Shown: positions 47,336 to 58,385 of the stretch, piece by piece
Position numbering within the stretch: position 1 is the first letter of the stretch
How the letters are laid out: the number at the start of each line of letters is the position of its first letter
Assembly (NCBI GenBank): GCA_018398815.1
Contig: CM031595.1
Span: 139,735,580 to 139,799,579, forward strand
Direction: 5' to 3'
DNA: 64,000 bases
DNA from: Conus ventricosus
Taxonomy: Eukaryota; Mollusca; Gastropoda; Neogastropoda; Conidae
Position numbers and translations under genes: made by a program
The notes under the pieces: generated by a model
The model's database searches: none
Seen by the model: the letters and a program-made list of their open reading frames with translations, nothing else
Told to the model about the DNA's origin: nothing

Positions 47336-47979
47336 GTGAGTTGTGGTTCTTTTGCCTTGTGCCAACATGGACGTTTTCAACAAGTGACAAAGATATCGTT
47401 CTTTGTGTTTGCATGTGAGAAAATGAGTGTACTTGCACGCATACAGATTTGTGTGTTTGTATATGTTGTGTTTATTGACTGTATAGTGTGTGCGTGTGTG
47501 TGTGTGAGTGTGTGTTTAGTGATAATTCCTAGGATAGATTAACTTAGTCTTTGTACATATAAATTCATGGTTTATTTTGGGTGGCCTGGAGACATTTAAT
47601 ATTGACTATGTTGTGAAATGTTAAATAGAAAACGTTAACAATCATTTCCTAAACAGTATGATGAAGTAATTCTGAGTGATGTTGCCTCTTCACTGATATA
47701 TTTTGGTATTGACTTTTAAGAAATGTGATGAGAAAATCTCTCAAAAAATGAAACATTACAGCTGCTGCATGGTCTGAAAATTAATGTAGCCACAAAAAAT
47801 CTCGGCCTGCAGAGCTAACTAACTGCCGTGGAATGCTGTGGTCTGACATGGTAAAGTATATGACGCCAAATGAAACATTACAGCTGCTGCATGGTCTGAA
47901 AATTAATGGTAAAGGAAAACTGAAAATGAAGTATACAAATGTGAATTCATTTGACAAAAACATCAACTGATTCCCGTAG

Positions 47980-48156
47980 GTGATGGCGATTGGTCGCACA
48001 TTTGAAGAGAGCCTTCAGAAAGCTCTGCGCATGACCCCACCCTCTGTTGCGGGTTTCACGTCCACTCTGCCGCCGGCCAAAGAGTACCCAAAGGACTTCA
48101 ACATCGATGACAATCTGCGCGTGCCCAACAATTCCCGTATCCACACCATTGCCAAG
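47980..48156 (+). CDS. CPS III/CPS1-type gene, exon E14
   Basis: 177 bp (59 codons, phase 0-0), acceptor TTCCCGTAG, donor GTGACT, intact. It reads VMAIGRTFEESLQKALRM, TPPSVAGFTSTLPPAKEYP and VPNNSRIHTIAK. MAIGRTFEES-QKALRM is a conserved motif at the end of the first ATP-grasp module; the following segment enters the oligomerisation region between the two synthetase halves. Confidence 0.97.
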
Positions 48157-48477
48157 GTGACTGTATGCAACTTTTGGGGCTGTCCCATCAGTTCTGCTTT
48201 GTCAGCTGTAACTTTTTTTTCATGGTACTCATTCCAGCTCTTGTAGGGGAGGTAACAGCCACACTGAGGATCATCTTGTCAAAGATTCAGTGCGAAATTC
48301 TGGGCAATCTACAGCTAATAGTCAATGTCTGGTTGCTTTGAAGCCACTTTTCAGAGGAGATATTGCATTAGTACAAAATCAATTTGTTTAGTAGAATTTT
48401 TTCTGATGCAAATATATTCAGACATTGCCCACTTAGACCTGAACCAAAATGGAACCAGATTGGATTAGCAACCTTCT

Positions 48478-48700
48478 TTTGTAGGTGACTAGCTTGTTTG
48501 TTCCTTAGACGATCCTGCTTCTTTTGGGGATAATTAGCATGTTTGTTTCTTGGATGATCCAGCTTCTTTTGTGGATAATTATCATGTTTGTTTCTTGGAT
48601 GATCCAACTTCTTTTGGGATAATTATCATGTTTGTTTCTTGGATGATCGTAGTTCTTTTGTAGGTAACTAGCTTGTTTGTTCCTTGGATGAGATGGCTTC
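48478..48700. repeat. 45-bp minisatellite in the E14-E15 intron
   Basis: About five units of TTCTTTTGTGGATAATTATC, then ATGTTTGTTTCTTGGATGATC. Outer units carry TTTTGTAGGTGACTAG or TTTTGTAGGTAACTAG, that is AG next to GT. Confidence 0.92.
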
Positions 48701-49003
48701 TGTAGGTAACGAAACATGTTTGTTTCCATAGCAAGAAATTAATCTGGATAAAGAGTTCATGAAACTGGTATTTGAATAATTTGATACAAATATGCCACCA
48801 AAATATGTTTGACTTCCTCTTCCAGTCGTTTTGGTCTGATTCCGGTTTTTCATATTTATCTTCCCTCATCTCGGTCATGATAGGAAAGTTTTTGTCATTT
48901 GTATTTTCAATGATTTTTTTTTTCTTTCATAATAGTCATAATACCTTTTGTGTTCAGTACCCTTTTGTCTTTGTTTATATACATTTTTTCATCATATTTG
49001 CAG

Positions 49004-49120
49004 GCCTTCTTGATGGCTACACAGTAGAAGACGTGTGGAAGCTGACCGGATTGACCGTTGGTTCCTTCACAAGTTGAAACGCATAGTTAACTTTCAGAAA
49101 CATGTGGATCAGCTTGGCAG
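49004..49120 (+). CDS. CPS III/CPS1-type gene, exon E15 (frameshifted copy)
   Basis: 117 bp against 119 expected, acceptor TATTTGCAG, donor GTCAGA, ends in phase 2. It reads with two missing bases as LLDGYTVEDVWKLT, IDRWFLHKLKRIVNFQKH and VDQLG. It aligns with human [23 protein letters not shown]. The copy at 32044-32162 preserves the base missing at LTGLDRW. Joined to E16 it gives an Arg codon. Confidence 0.9.
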
Positions 49121-50382
49121 GTCAGATGAAACCCTTTGCCCCTTCTGTATTTTGAAAATAGTATTGCCTGGCTGATTGCTGTCAACTGATTCAGGAGATG
49201 AGCAAGAAGATAGCGAAATTTAAAGGCACATAGACATGTTGAAGTCAGAGCCCAGGGACTGGTACAACTTATACCCAGGAAATATTTAAAATGTGCGCTC
49301 ATGAAGTGATCAGTGATACACACATGTAAGCTCAGTCCTCCAGATGCCATGGACAGATGATCCTCATTTTGTCTTGTCTGCCCACTGTACCCAGAATGGT
49401 GACAGTACTCAATGTGGCATTGAAAATGAGAGAAAAAGCCTGGCAGATCAGGCTTATCCCGTTGTCTCCTGGAGAGGGGATCGGAAAACTTGAAGCAATA
49501 GACAATACATAAGCAGGGAGTTTTCCTCATAAATATCTGTCCGGACAAATGCCTTATCTCCACTTGGCTTGAACAATACTCTCGATGGCTGGGTTGTTCA
49601 AATAAAGAAAAAGCATGAAAGGGAAGGGAGCCAGATCCTCATCCATACATGATCCTGTGCTCATAATCTTTCAGATTGAGACTGATCATTCATGATCTAA
49701 TCAACACCCTAAACATGAGATTTCCTGACCATCTGTTTTCGTTCTCATGCAGAATTTCAAGTCATCTTCTATCTTTTCTTCTTTGCATGGAAGAATTTCC
49801 AGTGAGAATGTGCAAGCTATGGAATTTATTTCTTCTCTTCAGTCTTCTTTGGTCTTGACTCCAATTTTAACCATTACTTTGTCATCTAATTAAACCAATT
49901 TGATGTGAATCTGCTGCTTGTTTGGCAGATGTTGCTTATTGCCAACACTCACCAGACTTGTAATTCTTTTATCCATTGCTCTCCTCTTGAACTATGTAGA
50001 ATCTATTTTTGTAGGACATATCTACGTGGCATTTCATTTCAGCTCTTGATTACTGGGTCTACCTTGTGTCTGTGACCTCCTCTTCCTCAAACCAGTCAAG
50101 ATGTTCAACTTAAGTTTGATTTGTGTGCCAACTTTTTGTACTGAGTTATCCTGGAATCTTGGCACTTAGAATTTCAGAAAGTTGTTACCTTTCCCTCCCC
50201 TACCTCGCTTTGGTCCTCAGAGCTTGAAAAAGTGTGTAGGGTACAGAGAGTAGTCTTTTCCCTATGGATACCCATTTAAAAACCTGTCAAATCAACATAT
50301 GGAAGCTGCAATCTGGGCAATGTATCAGTTGAGCAAATTTGAGGTGTAGAGGCATTTGGTAACATGCAGATCTTACCCTTGT
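49121..50382. other. Intronic sequence without recognised feature
   Basis: First part of the about 11.4-kb E15-E16 intron. I see no CPS exon, RNA gene or transposon motif. Confidence 0.6.
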
Positions 50383-51122
50383 CTAGCTAGGAGAACTAGG
50401 CAGCCAAGACAAACTACTAGTGACTCGCATTGCTTTCAGCAAGGTATTTTGGTGCTGCAGATCTTTCCAGTATGACAGCTGGAGTGCTGGGGACTTCCCT
50501 CCATTTTCAACCTGGAGCGTGTAACATTCTTCTGTCTGCTCCGTTTTATCGATCATAGCACTAAGCTCTATATATTCCCCAGCCATATTTTTTCTTTTAT
50601 TTTGCTGGTACCTGACTTGTTATTGACTGTGACAGCATATTTACAGGTTTACCTTGTAGGACGGACGTCTTGGACTGGGCCACGATGCTGGTCTGCCAGT
50701 CCGCAGCAGCCTGCTGAGCTGGTGGTGCCCTGGAGGCCGTTGTGGGTGTGGTGGCCGCCCGTTGTGCCAAGTCGGCCATTGTCGATGTGCTGGGGGCCAC
50801 TGCGGGTGTGGCGGTCGCCTGTTGTGCTGGCAGGGAAGGTGGCATGATGGTAGGCGTGTGGGGGATGCGTTCCAACGCCTGTTGAATTTTTGTGTCGATT
50901 TGGGCCGTGATGTTGCTCATGAATGTGTTGAGCCATGGGGGCGGCATGTCCGGGTTGTCATGGGCATGTGCAGTTTCCTCGCTGTTCGGCTGGGTGTGTG
51001 TGTTGCTGGGTCTGGCCGCTATGTCCTCACTCGCCTTCATGTAGGCCTTCGGTGTCTCTGCGGTCTTGTTTTTGGCATCTGTAAAATACCAATTCTTCCG
51101 ACACGAAAAGGGGGCTTACCAT
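50383..51122 (-). pseudogene. Gag-like retroelement ORF (antisense, one frame break)
   Basis: Minus-strand coding-like stretch of about 235 residues in two frames. The N-terminal half reads KNWYFTDAKNKTAETPKAY, MKASEDIAARPSN and PPPWLNTFMSNITAQIDTK, then an Ala/Pro/Gln/Thr-rich low-complexity segment. After a break near 50590 it continues VPAKIKEKIWAGEYIELSAM and a tail ending SWLPSSPS. The KIKEKIWAGEYIELSAM-type segment resembles gag-like proteins of retroelements I have seen in mollusc and coral genomes. No zinc knuckle, protease or reverse transcriptase is visible nearby. Function unassigned. Confidence 0.5.
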
Positions 51123-51159
51123 GTAAGAGACCTGCGATACACAGTCGCGGCTAACGCAT

Positions 51160-52661
51160 CCTGCCGAGTTATATATAAACATGCCCACACACCGCTGACG
51201 TAGCCACCTTCAGGCAAAATAGCTGAGAACCTGCAAAACCTCTTCCCGGTTAATTGACAGACGCTGGTGATTCGGAGGAAAAATAGCTGAGAACCTGCAA
51301 AAAACTCTTCACGGTTAATTCACAGACACTGGTGATTCGGAGTTCCCAGCTAGTATAGCCACCTTGCTGAGAAACCTGCGTGAGTAGAAAACCTGGGACA
51401 CGCTGCTGTAGCCGCCTTGCTGAAAACGTGCAAAGTTATATATGTAAACATGCCACCCACACCTGAGCTGCTGTAGCCGCCTCGCTGGGAAAACATGCAA
51501 GTGATATCTATAAACATGCCCACACAGCCGCTGTAGCTGCCTTGATGAACAATTGTTGAGAACATGCAAAACATATTCACGGTTAATTGACGGTCACGGG
51601 TGAAAAGGTCATTGAGTATAGGAAATTATGAGAACATGCACAGCTGATGTAACTGCATTGAGTAGAAAACAATACAGGGCACAGCTAATATAGCTGCATT
51701 GCAGAGAAACATGCAAGAGCACAGCTGATGTAGGTGCATTGAGTAGAAAACAATAAAGGGCACAGCTAATATAGCTGCATTGTGGAAAAACATGCAAGAG
51801 CACAGCTGATGAAGCTGCATTGAGTAGAAAACAATATAGGGCACAGCTAATATAGCTGCATTGCAGATAAACATGCAAGAGCACAGCTGATGTAGCTCCA
51901 TTGAGTATAAAAAAAATAGGGCACAGCTAATATAGCTGCATTGCTGAGAAACATGCAAGGTCACAGCTGATGTAGCTGCATTGAGTAGAAAACAATATAG
52001 GGCACAGCTAATATAGCTGCATTGCGGAGAAACATGCAGGAGCACAGCTGATGTAGGTGCATTGAGTATAAAACAATATAGGGCACAGGTAATATAGCTG
52101 CATTGCGGATAACCATGCAAGAGCACAGCTGATGTAGCTGCATTGAGTATAAAACAATCTAGGGCACAGCTAGTATAGCTGCATTGTGGATAACCATGCA
52201 AGAGCACAGCTGATGTAGCTGCATTGAGTAGAAAACAACATAGGGCACAGCTAATATAGCTGCATTGCGGATAACCATGCAAGAGCACAGCTGATGTAGC
52301 TGCATTGAGTATAAAACAATATAGGGCACAGCTAATATAGCTGCATTGCAGAGAAACATGCAAGAGCACAGCTGATGAAGCTGCATTGGTATAAAACAAT
52401 ATAGGGCACAGCTAATATAGCTGCATTGCGGATAACCATGCAAGAGCACAGCTGATGTAGCTGCATTGAGTAGAAAACAACATAGGGCACAGCTGATATA
52501 GCTGCATTGCGGATAACCATGCAAGAGCACAGCTGATGTAGCTGCATTGAGTATAAAACAATATAGGGCACAGCTAATATAGCTGCATTGCGGATAAGCA
52601 TGCAAGAGCACAGCTGATGTAGCTGCATTGAGTATAAAACAATATAGGCACAGCGAATATA
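51160..52661. repeat. Dimeric about 81-bp satellite array, left part
   Basis: Two related monomers of about 40 bp alternate: CACAGCTGATGTAGCTGCAT with TGAGTATAAAACAATATA, and CACAGCTAATATAGCTGCAT with TGCGGATAACCATGCAAGAG. The dimer period is 81 bp (CACAG at 52084, 52165, 52246). About 13 homogeneous dimers fill 51640-52661; the flank at 51160-51600 has clearly diverged monomers. Because 81 is divisible by 3, long antisense open frames arise (for example 51626-52399), which I do not regard as genes. Confidence 0.93.
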
Positions 52662-52974
52662 CAAGGATGAGAACAGCCCCGTCGTTCTCCGCCGTTCCGC
52701 CGTCTTTAAAAAAAAAGTCCGCCGTTTGAAAAAATCTCAGCTGAAAAAAAAAAAAAAGCTATCGCGATTTTCTTTGCTCCAATCTCGGCGAGACGCCTCC
52801 GGCGAGATTAGTATAGTAATAAGAGCGATTGAGGCTCTACTTTTAAAGAGCCTATTCGTCTATCTAATTCTAACTCTAGGCTTATACCCAAATGGGCTGG
52901 TTTTTATTCGGTGACTCGGCCAACCACTGCACATCCGCTTACAGCGCCGATCGACCGAGTGTCATCTGTGATTC

Positions 52975-53233
52975 ATGGCATCGAACGAAATCGCAAAAAA
53001 AAAAAATAAAAAAAAAAAAAAAATCCCAACCGTTGGAAAGAAAACTGGCTCGAGGAAGAGGTGTGTGTGGGAGTAGAGTTAGAGATAGCATATGCAAAAG
53101 CAGTGACGAGCAGGCGTTATGTCTAGCTTGCAACAAGAAAATCAGCTTCGGAAGTCGTGGCTTCATTACGATTGCTGACCACATGAAACGCCTGGTTCAC
53201 AGGCAGCGTGTCGCTGCATTGAAGAACAATTAA
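52975..53233 (+). pseudogene. BED-like zinc-finger ORF fragment of the hAT-like element
   Basis: From ATGGCATCGAACG to the stop after KNN. Combining both assembly copies it reads MASNEIA, a poly-Lys run, NWLEEEVCVGVE, AYAK, SDEQALCLACNKKISFGS, then DHMKRLVHRQRVAALKNN. C-x2-C followed by H-x5-H is the BED zinc-finger pattern of hAT transposase N-termini. The A-run makes the frame uncertain. Confidence 0.55.
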
Positions 53234-53629
53234 ACTTTGGAAAGTAAGCTGTTGGTGATTTTGCTCTCTTCTTTGTTATATTTTATCATTCATTTGCAAT
53301 GGTCAAACTATCTCAGTTAGCTGAAAACATTCGTCATTTGACTTTATGTTGTGAAACAAAACCTAGACGTCTAGTTACTAATAATAGAACCAGGGCCAAG
53401 GGCAGGTAATTTTCGGGAAAAAACCCATTTTTTACGTAAATCGACCAGCCACAAACGCAGAGAGCCCTGTATTAAATCCATTTGCATGTTTGACAAAAAA
53501 CAAAAACAAAAAAAAAGAAAAGAAAAAAAACCCTCAGAATTTGAGGTTTGAATTGAAGGCTAGAAACATATTTTGATGGTTTTAAATGTGGATTTTTCTT
53601 TATATATTAAAAAAATGCTTCAGCTTCAG

Positions 53630-53705
53630 GGGGCAGTGCCCCTGACCCCCGCAGGGGCGTTGCCCCTTGACCCCACTGGGGGCTCTGCCCCCAGACCCCC
53701 AACAG
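53630..53705. repeat. Three consecutive GGGGC-loop-GCCCC hairpins
   Basis: GGGGGCAGTGCCCCT, GGGGCGTTGCCCC and GGGGGCTCTGCCCCC occur in a row about 25 bp apart, joined by TGACCCC-type sequence, just inside the right end of the hAT-like element. Also at 36672-36750. They may be a subterminal transposase-binding or folding region. Confidence 0.8.
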
Positions 53706-53745
53706 AAAAATCTCCTCTGCTTTTTAAAAATCTGTTCTCATCCCT

Positions 53746-54180
53746 GAATATAGCTGCATTGCGGAGAAACATGCAAGAGCACAGCTGATGAAGCTGCATT
53801 GGTATAAAACAATATAGGGCACAGCTAATATAGCTGCATTGCGGATAAACATGCAAGGTCATATAGGGCACAGCTAATATAGCTGCATTGCTGAGAAACA
53901 TGCAAGAGCACAGCTGATGTTGCTGCATTGAGTGTAAAACAATATGGGGCACAGCTAATATGGCTGCATTGCTGAGAAACATGCAAGAGCACAGCTGATG
54001 TCGCTGCATCGATTAGAAACATGCGAGATGTCAACCACGGGTCACAGTTAATATGGCTGCATCGCTGAGAAACATGCAAGATCTCGCTGGTGTAGCTGCA
54101 AGGAGTAGAAAACATGCTGCATTAAGTCGAAAACATGTGTCAAGGTCACGGCTAACCTAGCCGCATTGCTGCAAAACCTA
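53746..54180. repeat. Dimeric satellite array, right part
   Basis: The same monomers resume after the hAT-like element and become steadily more diverged toward 54180. Confidence 0.9.
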
Positions 54181-54541
54181 TCACGGATAATATCATGGCA
54201 ATATCATGGCCACCTTGCTGAAAGACATGCGCTGATGAACAAAACAAGAGGGACCTGAAATAGCTACTACTTATAATCTGTAGTAAAAGGACATCCTGGT
54301 CAGACCTTTGAAGCACATAATAAAACGGGCAACCAAATACAAATTCAGAGTCTGCCGTGAAAGTTCTTCGCCCCCAATTTTTTTTTATTTTTTATTATTT
54401 TTTTTTAAAAATGTGTGCTGATTAAGCAACATAGTAAAAGCATGACTGAAAAGGGACCAAGCAGCAAGAACATCACATAAGTACTTGTGGTAATGCTTAG
54501 TGTGAACACATCACTGCCCTGTGTAACTACTTTGTGTGCAT

Positions 54542-55181
54542 TCAGTTTTTACCTTGTACTTTGTTGCATGCTACTATCAAGGCTCCTCTGATTGATTTGT
54601 AGAACTTGAACTGCCCCTGATTTGACAGATGCACACCGTCACTCAGAAACAAGTGTCTTTTGGAGCGTCTGAGAGAAAAGTATTGTGGTGGTTCCATGAT
54701 GTGATGTATGGGATTCCTTCAAATGCCGCGTGTTGCTGTTGGAGTACTTGTTGCGCCCATGTGTTGAATTCTGTTGCTTCTCGCTGTGATAAAAACCACC
54801 ATTTCCCGGCTCGTTCACTTTGAATCTTGGCAGCAACTGTCCGAACATGACGTGTTCCACCCCGAATCTACCTTTCAATAAAGAGGCCAAGGCCAACATA
54901 TCCATAACTAAGTCATCGTGTGTTGTCCCAAGCCTGAAATCGTTGCCTCCTATCTGAAGAAAGATGATGTTGGGTCGTTGTTTAAGCTTGTTCATTATGC
55001 CTGGGAGAGTTTTGTTATCGCGCAGAAGGCCGTGCACTGTCAGTCCTGCTCTGCCGACTATCTCCACAGAGCAAGTGTCTTGCAACTTAATATTTGCGTT
55101 CAAACGCACATCATCTGCATCACAAATATGCTGAGCAAAACGTTTGATGATAGAATGACCAATTAACAAAGCATGAGGCAT
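54542..55181 (-). pseudogene. SGNH-hydrolase-like ORF (antisense, one frame break)
   Basis: Open for 180 codons from the ATG at 55181. It reads MPHALLIGHSIIKRFAQHIC, then GRAGLTVHGLLRD, then NIIFLQIGGNDFRL and GQLLPRF. GHS replaces the usual GDS with the nucleophile Ser (block I). GGND is block III. A frameshift near 54690 separates DGVHLSNQGQFKFY (block V Asp/His), seen intact in the 37585-38226 copy. Total length would be about 213 residues, a usual size for the fold. Such SGNH domains are common in mobile elements of marine invertebrates. Its position near the gag-like ORF on the same strand suggests one old element, but this is inference. Confidence 0.68.
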
Positions 55182-56001
55182 GTTAGGACACCGTGTCGGC
55201 TTCGATGGATGAGGATCTTACCTTGCAAATTATTTGAGGAGAGCAGCAAATTTTTTTCCGAGAGCACGGAGTGCGTCTTCACTGCTAGCGTGTTACTTCG
55301 AAAAGGAAGCACTTTTATGCATGCGCGACCTGCATTAAGGATTTTGTCTTACCGGAACATACCGGAATGCTTTTACGCATGCCTGGCCTGTTTTGAGAAT
55401 TTCATCTTACCGGAAATTACCGGAATAATCGCGCTCCGCCACAAATTCCCTTATGTTCCATAAGAACGTTTGTGTTTAAATATGGATGATGATTATGAAT
55501 CTGTTTTCTTCTTTTTACTGTTGTATATTTTTGTTCCGATACATTGTCTGTTTTCTACTCCAGATTGAATTCTGAGTCATGGTTGAAATTTTTCCCACAG
55601 TATTGTTTTAAATAGATTTGGATTTTGCAAACTAGACTAGACTATCTGCTTCCATTTTGTTTAACAGCTTTCTCTTTGGCTTCCATTTATTTGTTGTTGT
55701 TATTCCGTTTCTTCATTCGAATTCTTATAAGCTGATTCTATTACTGTACTCTAATAGATACTTGGAGGATTTTCATTTTGTATTTTCCCATGATGCTTTT
55801 TGTTACAATTTTGCCCTGCTTTGCTTCTAGTAGGATGTTTCATGATGGCCGCATCCAATTTGTTGTTGTCGAGCAGCCAAAGGTTTATTTTTTTCAGTTT
55901 TAAGCTTTTTTTTTACAACTTCATGGTTTTGTTTTGTTTGACCTCAAACATATTTGGTACTCAGTAATGTCTAGAAATTTGTTCACCACTTCTTCAGAAC
56001 A

Positions 56002-56400
56002 TTGCCAGTTCCAGTGAAACTCCTATGGTTTCTGAAAAGTTTTTGGTTTTCTACATCCACAGTCTACTGTTATCTGTCCTCAGAGCCAGTTGTATGGGGT
56101 ATTGGTGCTCTTGGTAAAGTCGGCTGTGTGCCTTGCTGGGACTGCAACAGAGGCTGTGCATTTGTGCTGCACGCTATCATTGCTGCATTTATGCCAATAA
56201 TGTGGATACTAAACAAACTATACCATCAGTATTACAGTGGGCTTCAGCAAAAGAAAAAAGAAAGAAAAGCTCAACTGAGGAAGAGCTTACTCAGGTGCTC
56301 ACCTGAGGTTCATGTGAATCTAACTGTGAATCAGTCTCCTGGAATTCAGGTCCTTGCTTCAGTTTATGTGCCAAGATCTGAGGAGATATGCGCAGTGTGA
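56002..56400 (+). other. Unassigned 132-codon ORF
   Basis: Open frame from ATG to stop with a hydrophobic stretch (FVLHAIIAAFMPIMWILN) preceded by CVPCWDCNRGC and followed by a basic KKKERKAQLRKSL segment. The Cys pattern could be a relic zinc-binding site of a transposase. I do not recognise the family, and coding status is doubtful. Confidence 0.25.
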
Positions 56401-58274
56401 ATCAGAGCTGAAGCTGTTTTCATTCATTTGTACTTGTTCAGTTTGGTTCCTTCAGTAAGGAGTTCATTCCAATGCAAGCTTAAGAGACTTATTCTCAGCA
56501 TTTCACAATTAATTCAAGCATTGCTTTATGCTTGGTTGATTCTTCAGAGGTACTGTACACTTTTTTTTCCAACAGAAGAGTTCCTTCAGTTCAAACAAAG
56601 ATGTTCAAGCATGATTTTTCTTGTTACCTTTCCATATTTCATGTCCTTGGGAAGTGAAGGTCACTGTTCTGCTTTCTCCATGTGTGTTTCAAGCTACTTC
56701 ATTTTTTTTTTTGGTGTGTGTGGTAGTATACTATCATTACTATATGACACAGCTCTCTACCATTACTATATGATCCAAACTTGGTATGAAAATATTATTC
56801 ACATACCACTGAAGTTATGTTTGAATGTGCCAGTGAATACAACACATTCTTTTTTTTTTTCAATTTGTGTAAATGGAATCTATTCTGGCAATGTGACAGC
56901 CTGACATGGCCATCTGCAGTTGGCTGGGCTGCAATTATAAAGCAATCAGATTTAATTCTGTGTGAAGACTGGTTGTTATGATTATATTTCTGTGCTAGAT
57001 TGGCTGTTATCATTATATTTGTGTGCTTGGGCCTGAGATTCTGTACAAGTTTCTTTGTAATAATACCCTGTGTTGTTCCCATGTCATACTTTAGTTGTTT
57101 TTCAAAGACTTCTCCCTTTGGAAAATACTTGCTTTGTTTTTGATGAAAATAGGGAAAAATGAGGAAAAAAAAAGGAAAAAAAAAAGTGAAGAAGAAGGAA
57201 GAAAGGAGTCCTCCTCTTCTTTTACATTTGTAGCATCCCTTTATTCACATTTCAGAACCTTTTTTTTCCGGGAAAACAAGTCTTTGCGCAGCAACAGATA
57301 TATATCACTCCCGGTGAGTTTCTTGGGTCTTTCTTTTTCTTTTTCTTTTTTTTTGAATGACTGACTGTCAAGTTATTTTATTTGCATGATCTTCTGTGAA
57401 GTGATGTACTTTTGTCCCATATTAAGTTGGGTGAGCATTTGCGTGTATGAGTATGAAGATCGGGAAAACACATTTGTGTGTAGTGTAACTTTTATACTGA
57501 GTTGAGATAAATTAGTCAGTCAGGGCTTAAAGCATACCCTTTCTGTCATATCTTACAGACTATGACAGTATTCATGCTATAGCGCACACCTTCCAATTTT
57601 ACATGGCACACGTGAAAATAGAAAGAAAACCAAGAAAGACGAACATTCAGAAAACAAAGCAAACTTTGATTCTGGAAGAAGCCTCAAAAACTGCTCAGAG
57701 ATAGTGAATGTGCATGCACATATGCATGCATTAATCCGTACACAAGTGCCAACCCCTTTCTTGATTTCAGAGTGTGGTATGGTAAATTTGTCAGTGGGGT
57801 AGGGGTCAGGATGGGAGTTCTTGAAGACATTGTCGCTTGGGTGGGTGGAGGGTGGGGTCTGGTAGGGGAGGGATCACCACTGAACTGTTCTGTACTCGGG
57901 TACTGAACTTTTCTGTACTCAAGTGCGTGTCAGAGTTTGTCTTGTTGCATGCATGGGCTAATAGTCATTCGAACTTCTCCTACCAGTCGTCAGACTGATT
58001 GATCTGTTGAGACATTTTTTGGCTGGAATTTTTTTTTAACTCCTCCTACTTATCACCTCATATCTACTCCCCAGCAGTCAGAACCTGTAAGGAATTTGAC
58101 AGCCTTTTTTTCTGGGTAAGTTACCAGTTAGATTCAGATAAGATATGCAGACTGGGTGTGATCTTTCCCTTTTTTTTCCAGAACTGGAGCAGTATAAATT
58201 TTGCCAGTTTTTTCTGAACAACAAGTCAATCAACCAGATGGTGAAAACAAAAGAATCAGCACTTTTCTTTTCAC

Positions 58275-58385
58275 ACACACACGCACCACATACTTGCACA
58301 CACACACACATGCAGGCACGCACGCAGCCACGCACGCATGCAGGCACACACACACGCATGTATGCACATACACATACACACACTT
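58275..58385. repeat. CA/GCAC-rich microsatellite
   Basis: Interrupted CACACA and GCACGCA repeats. Confidence 0.85.

Larger units (their letters stand above)
52662..53745 (+). mobile_element. Non-autonomous hAT-like DNA transposon in the satellite
   Basis: Ends are CAAGGATGAGAACAG and its near-perfect reverse complement CTGTTCTCATCCCTG, with GAATATA on both sides as probable target duplication of the satellite sequence TAATATA. The interior has a BED-finger ORF fragment (52975-53233). Near the right end are three GC hairpins (53630-53705). CAGGG-type termini plus a 7-8 bp duplication and a BED finger suggest the hAT superfamily. No transposase catalytic region is present. Confidence 0.7.

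Noticed and set aside
23918..49120. True tandem duplication of the CPS gene
   Set aside because: Introns, microsatellites and transposon insertions are duplicated as well, differences are mostly single-base indels in runs, and the first copy ends at a scaffold gap; a contig overlap explains this better.
49193..49232. A further CPS exon after E15 (reading EMSKKIAKFKGT)
   Set aside because: No match to the CPS sequence expected after E15; E16 at 60525 follows E15 directly in phase.
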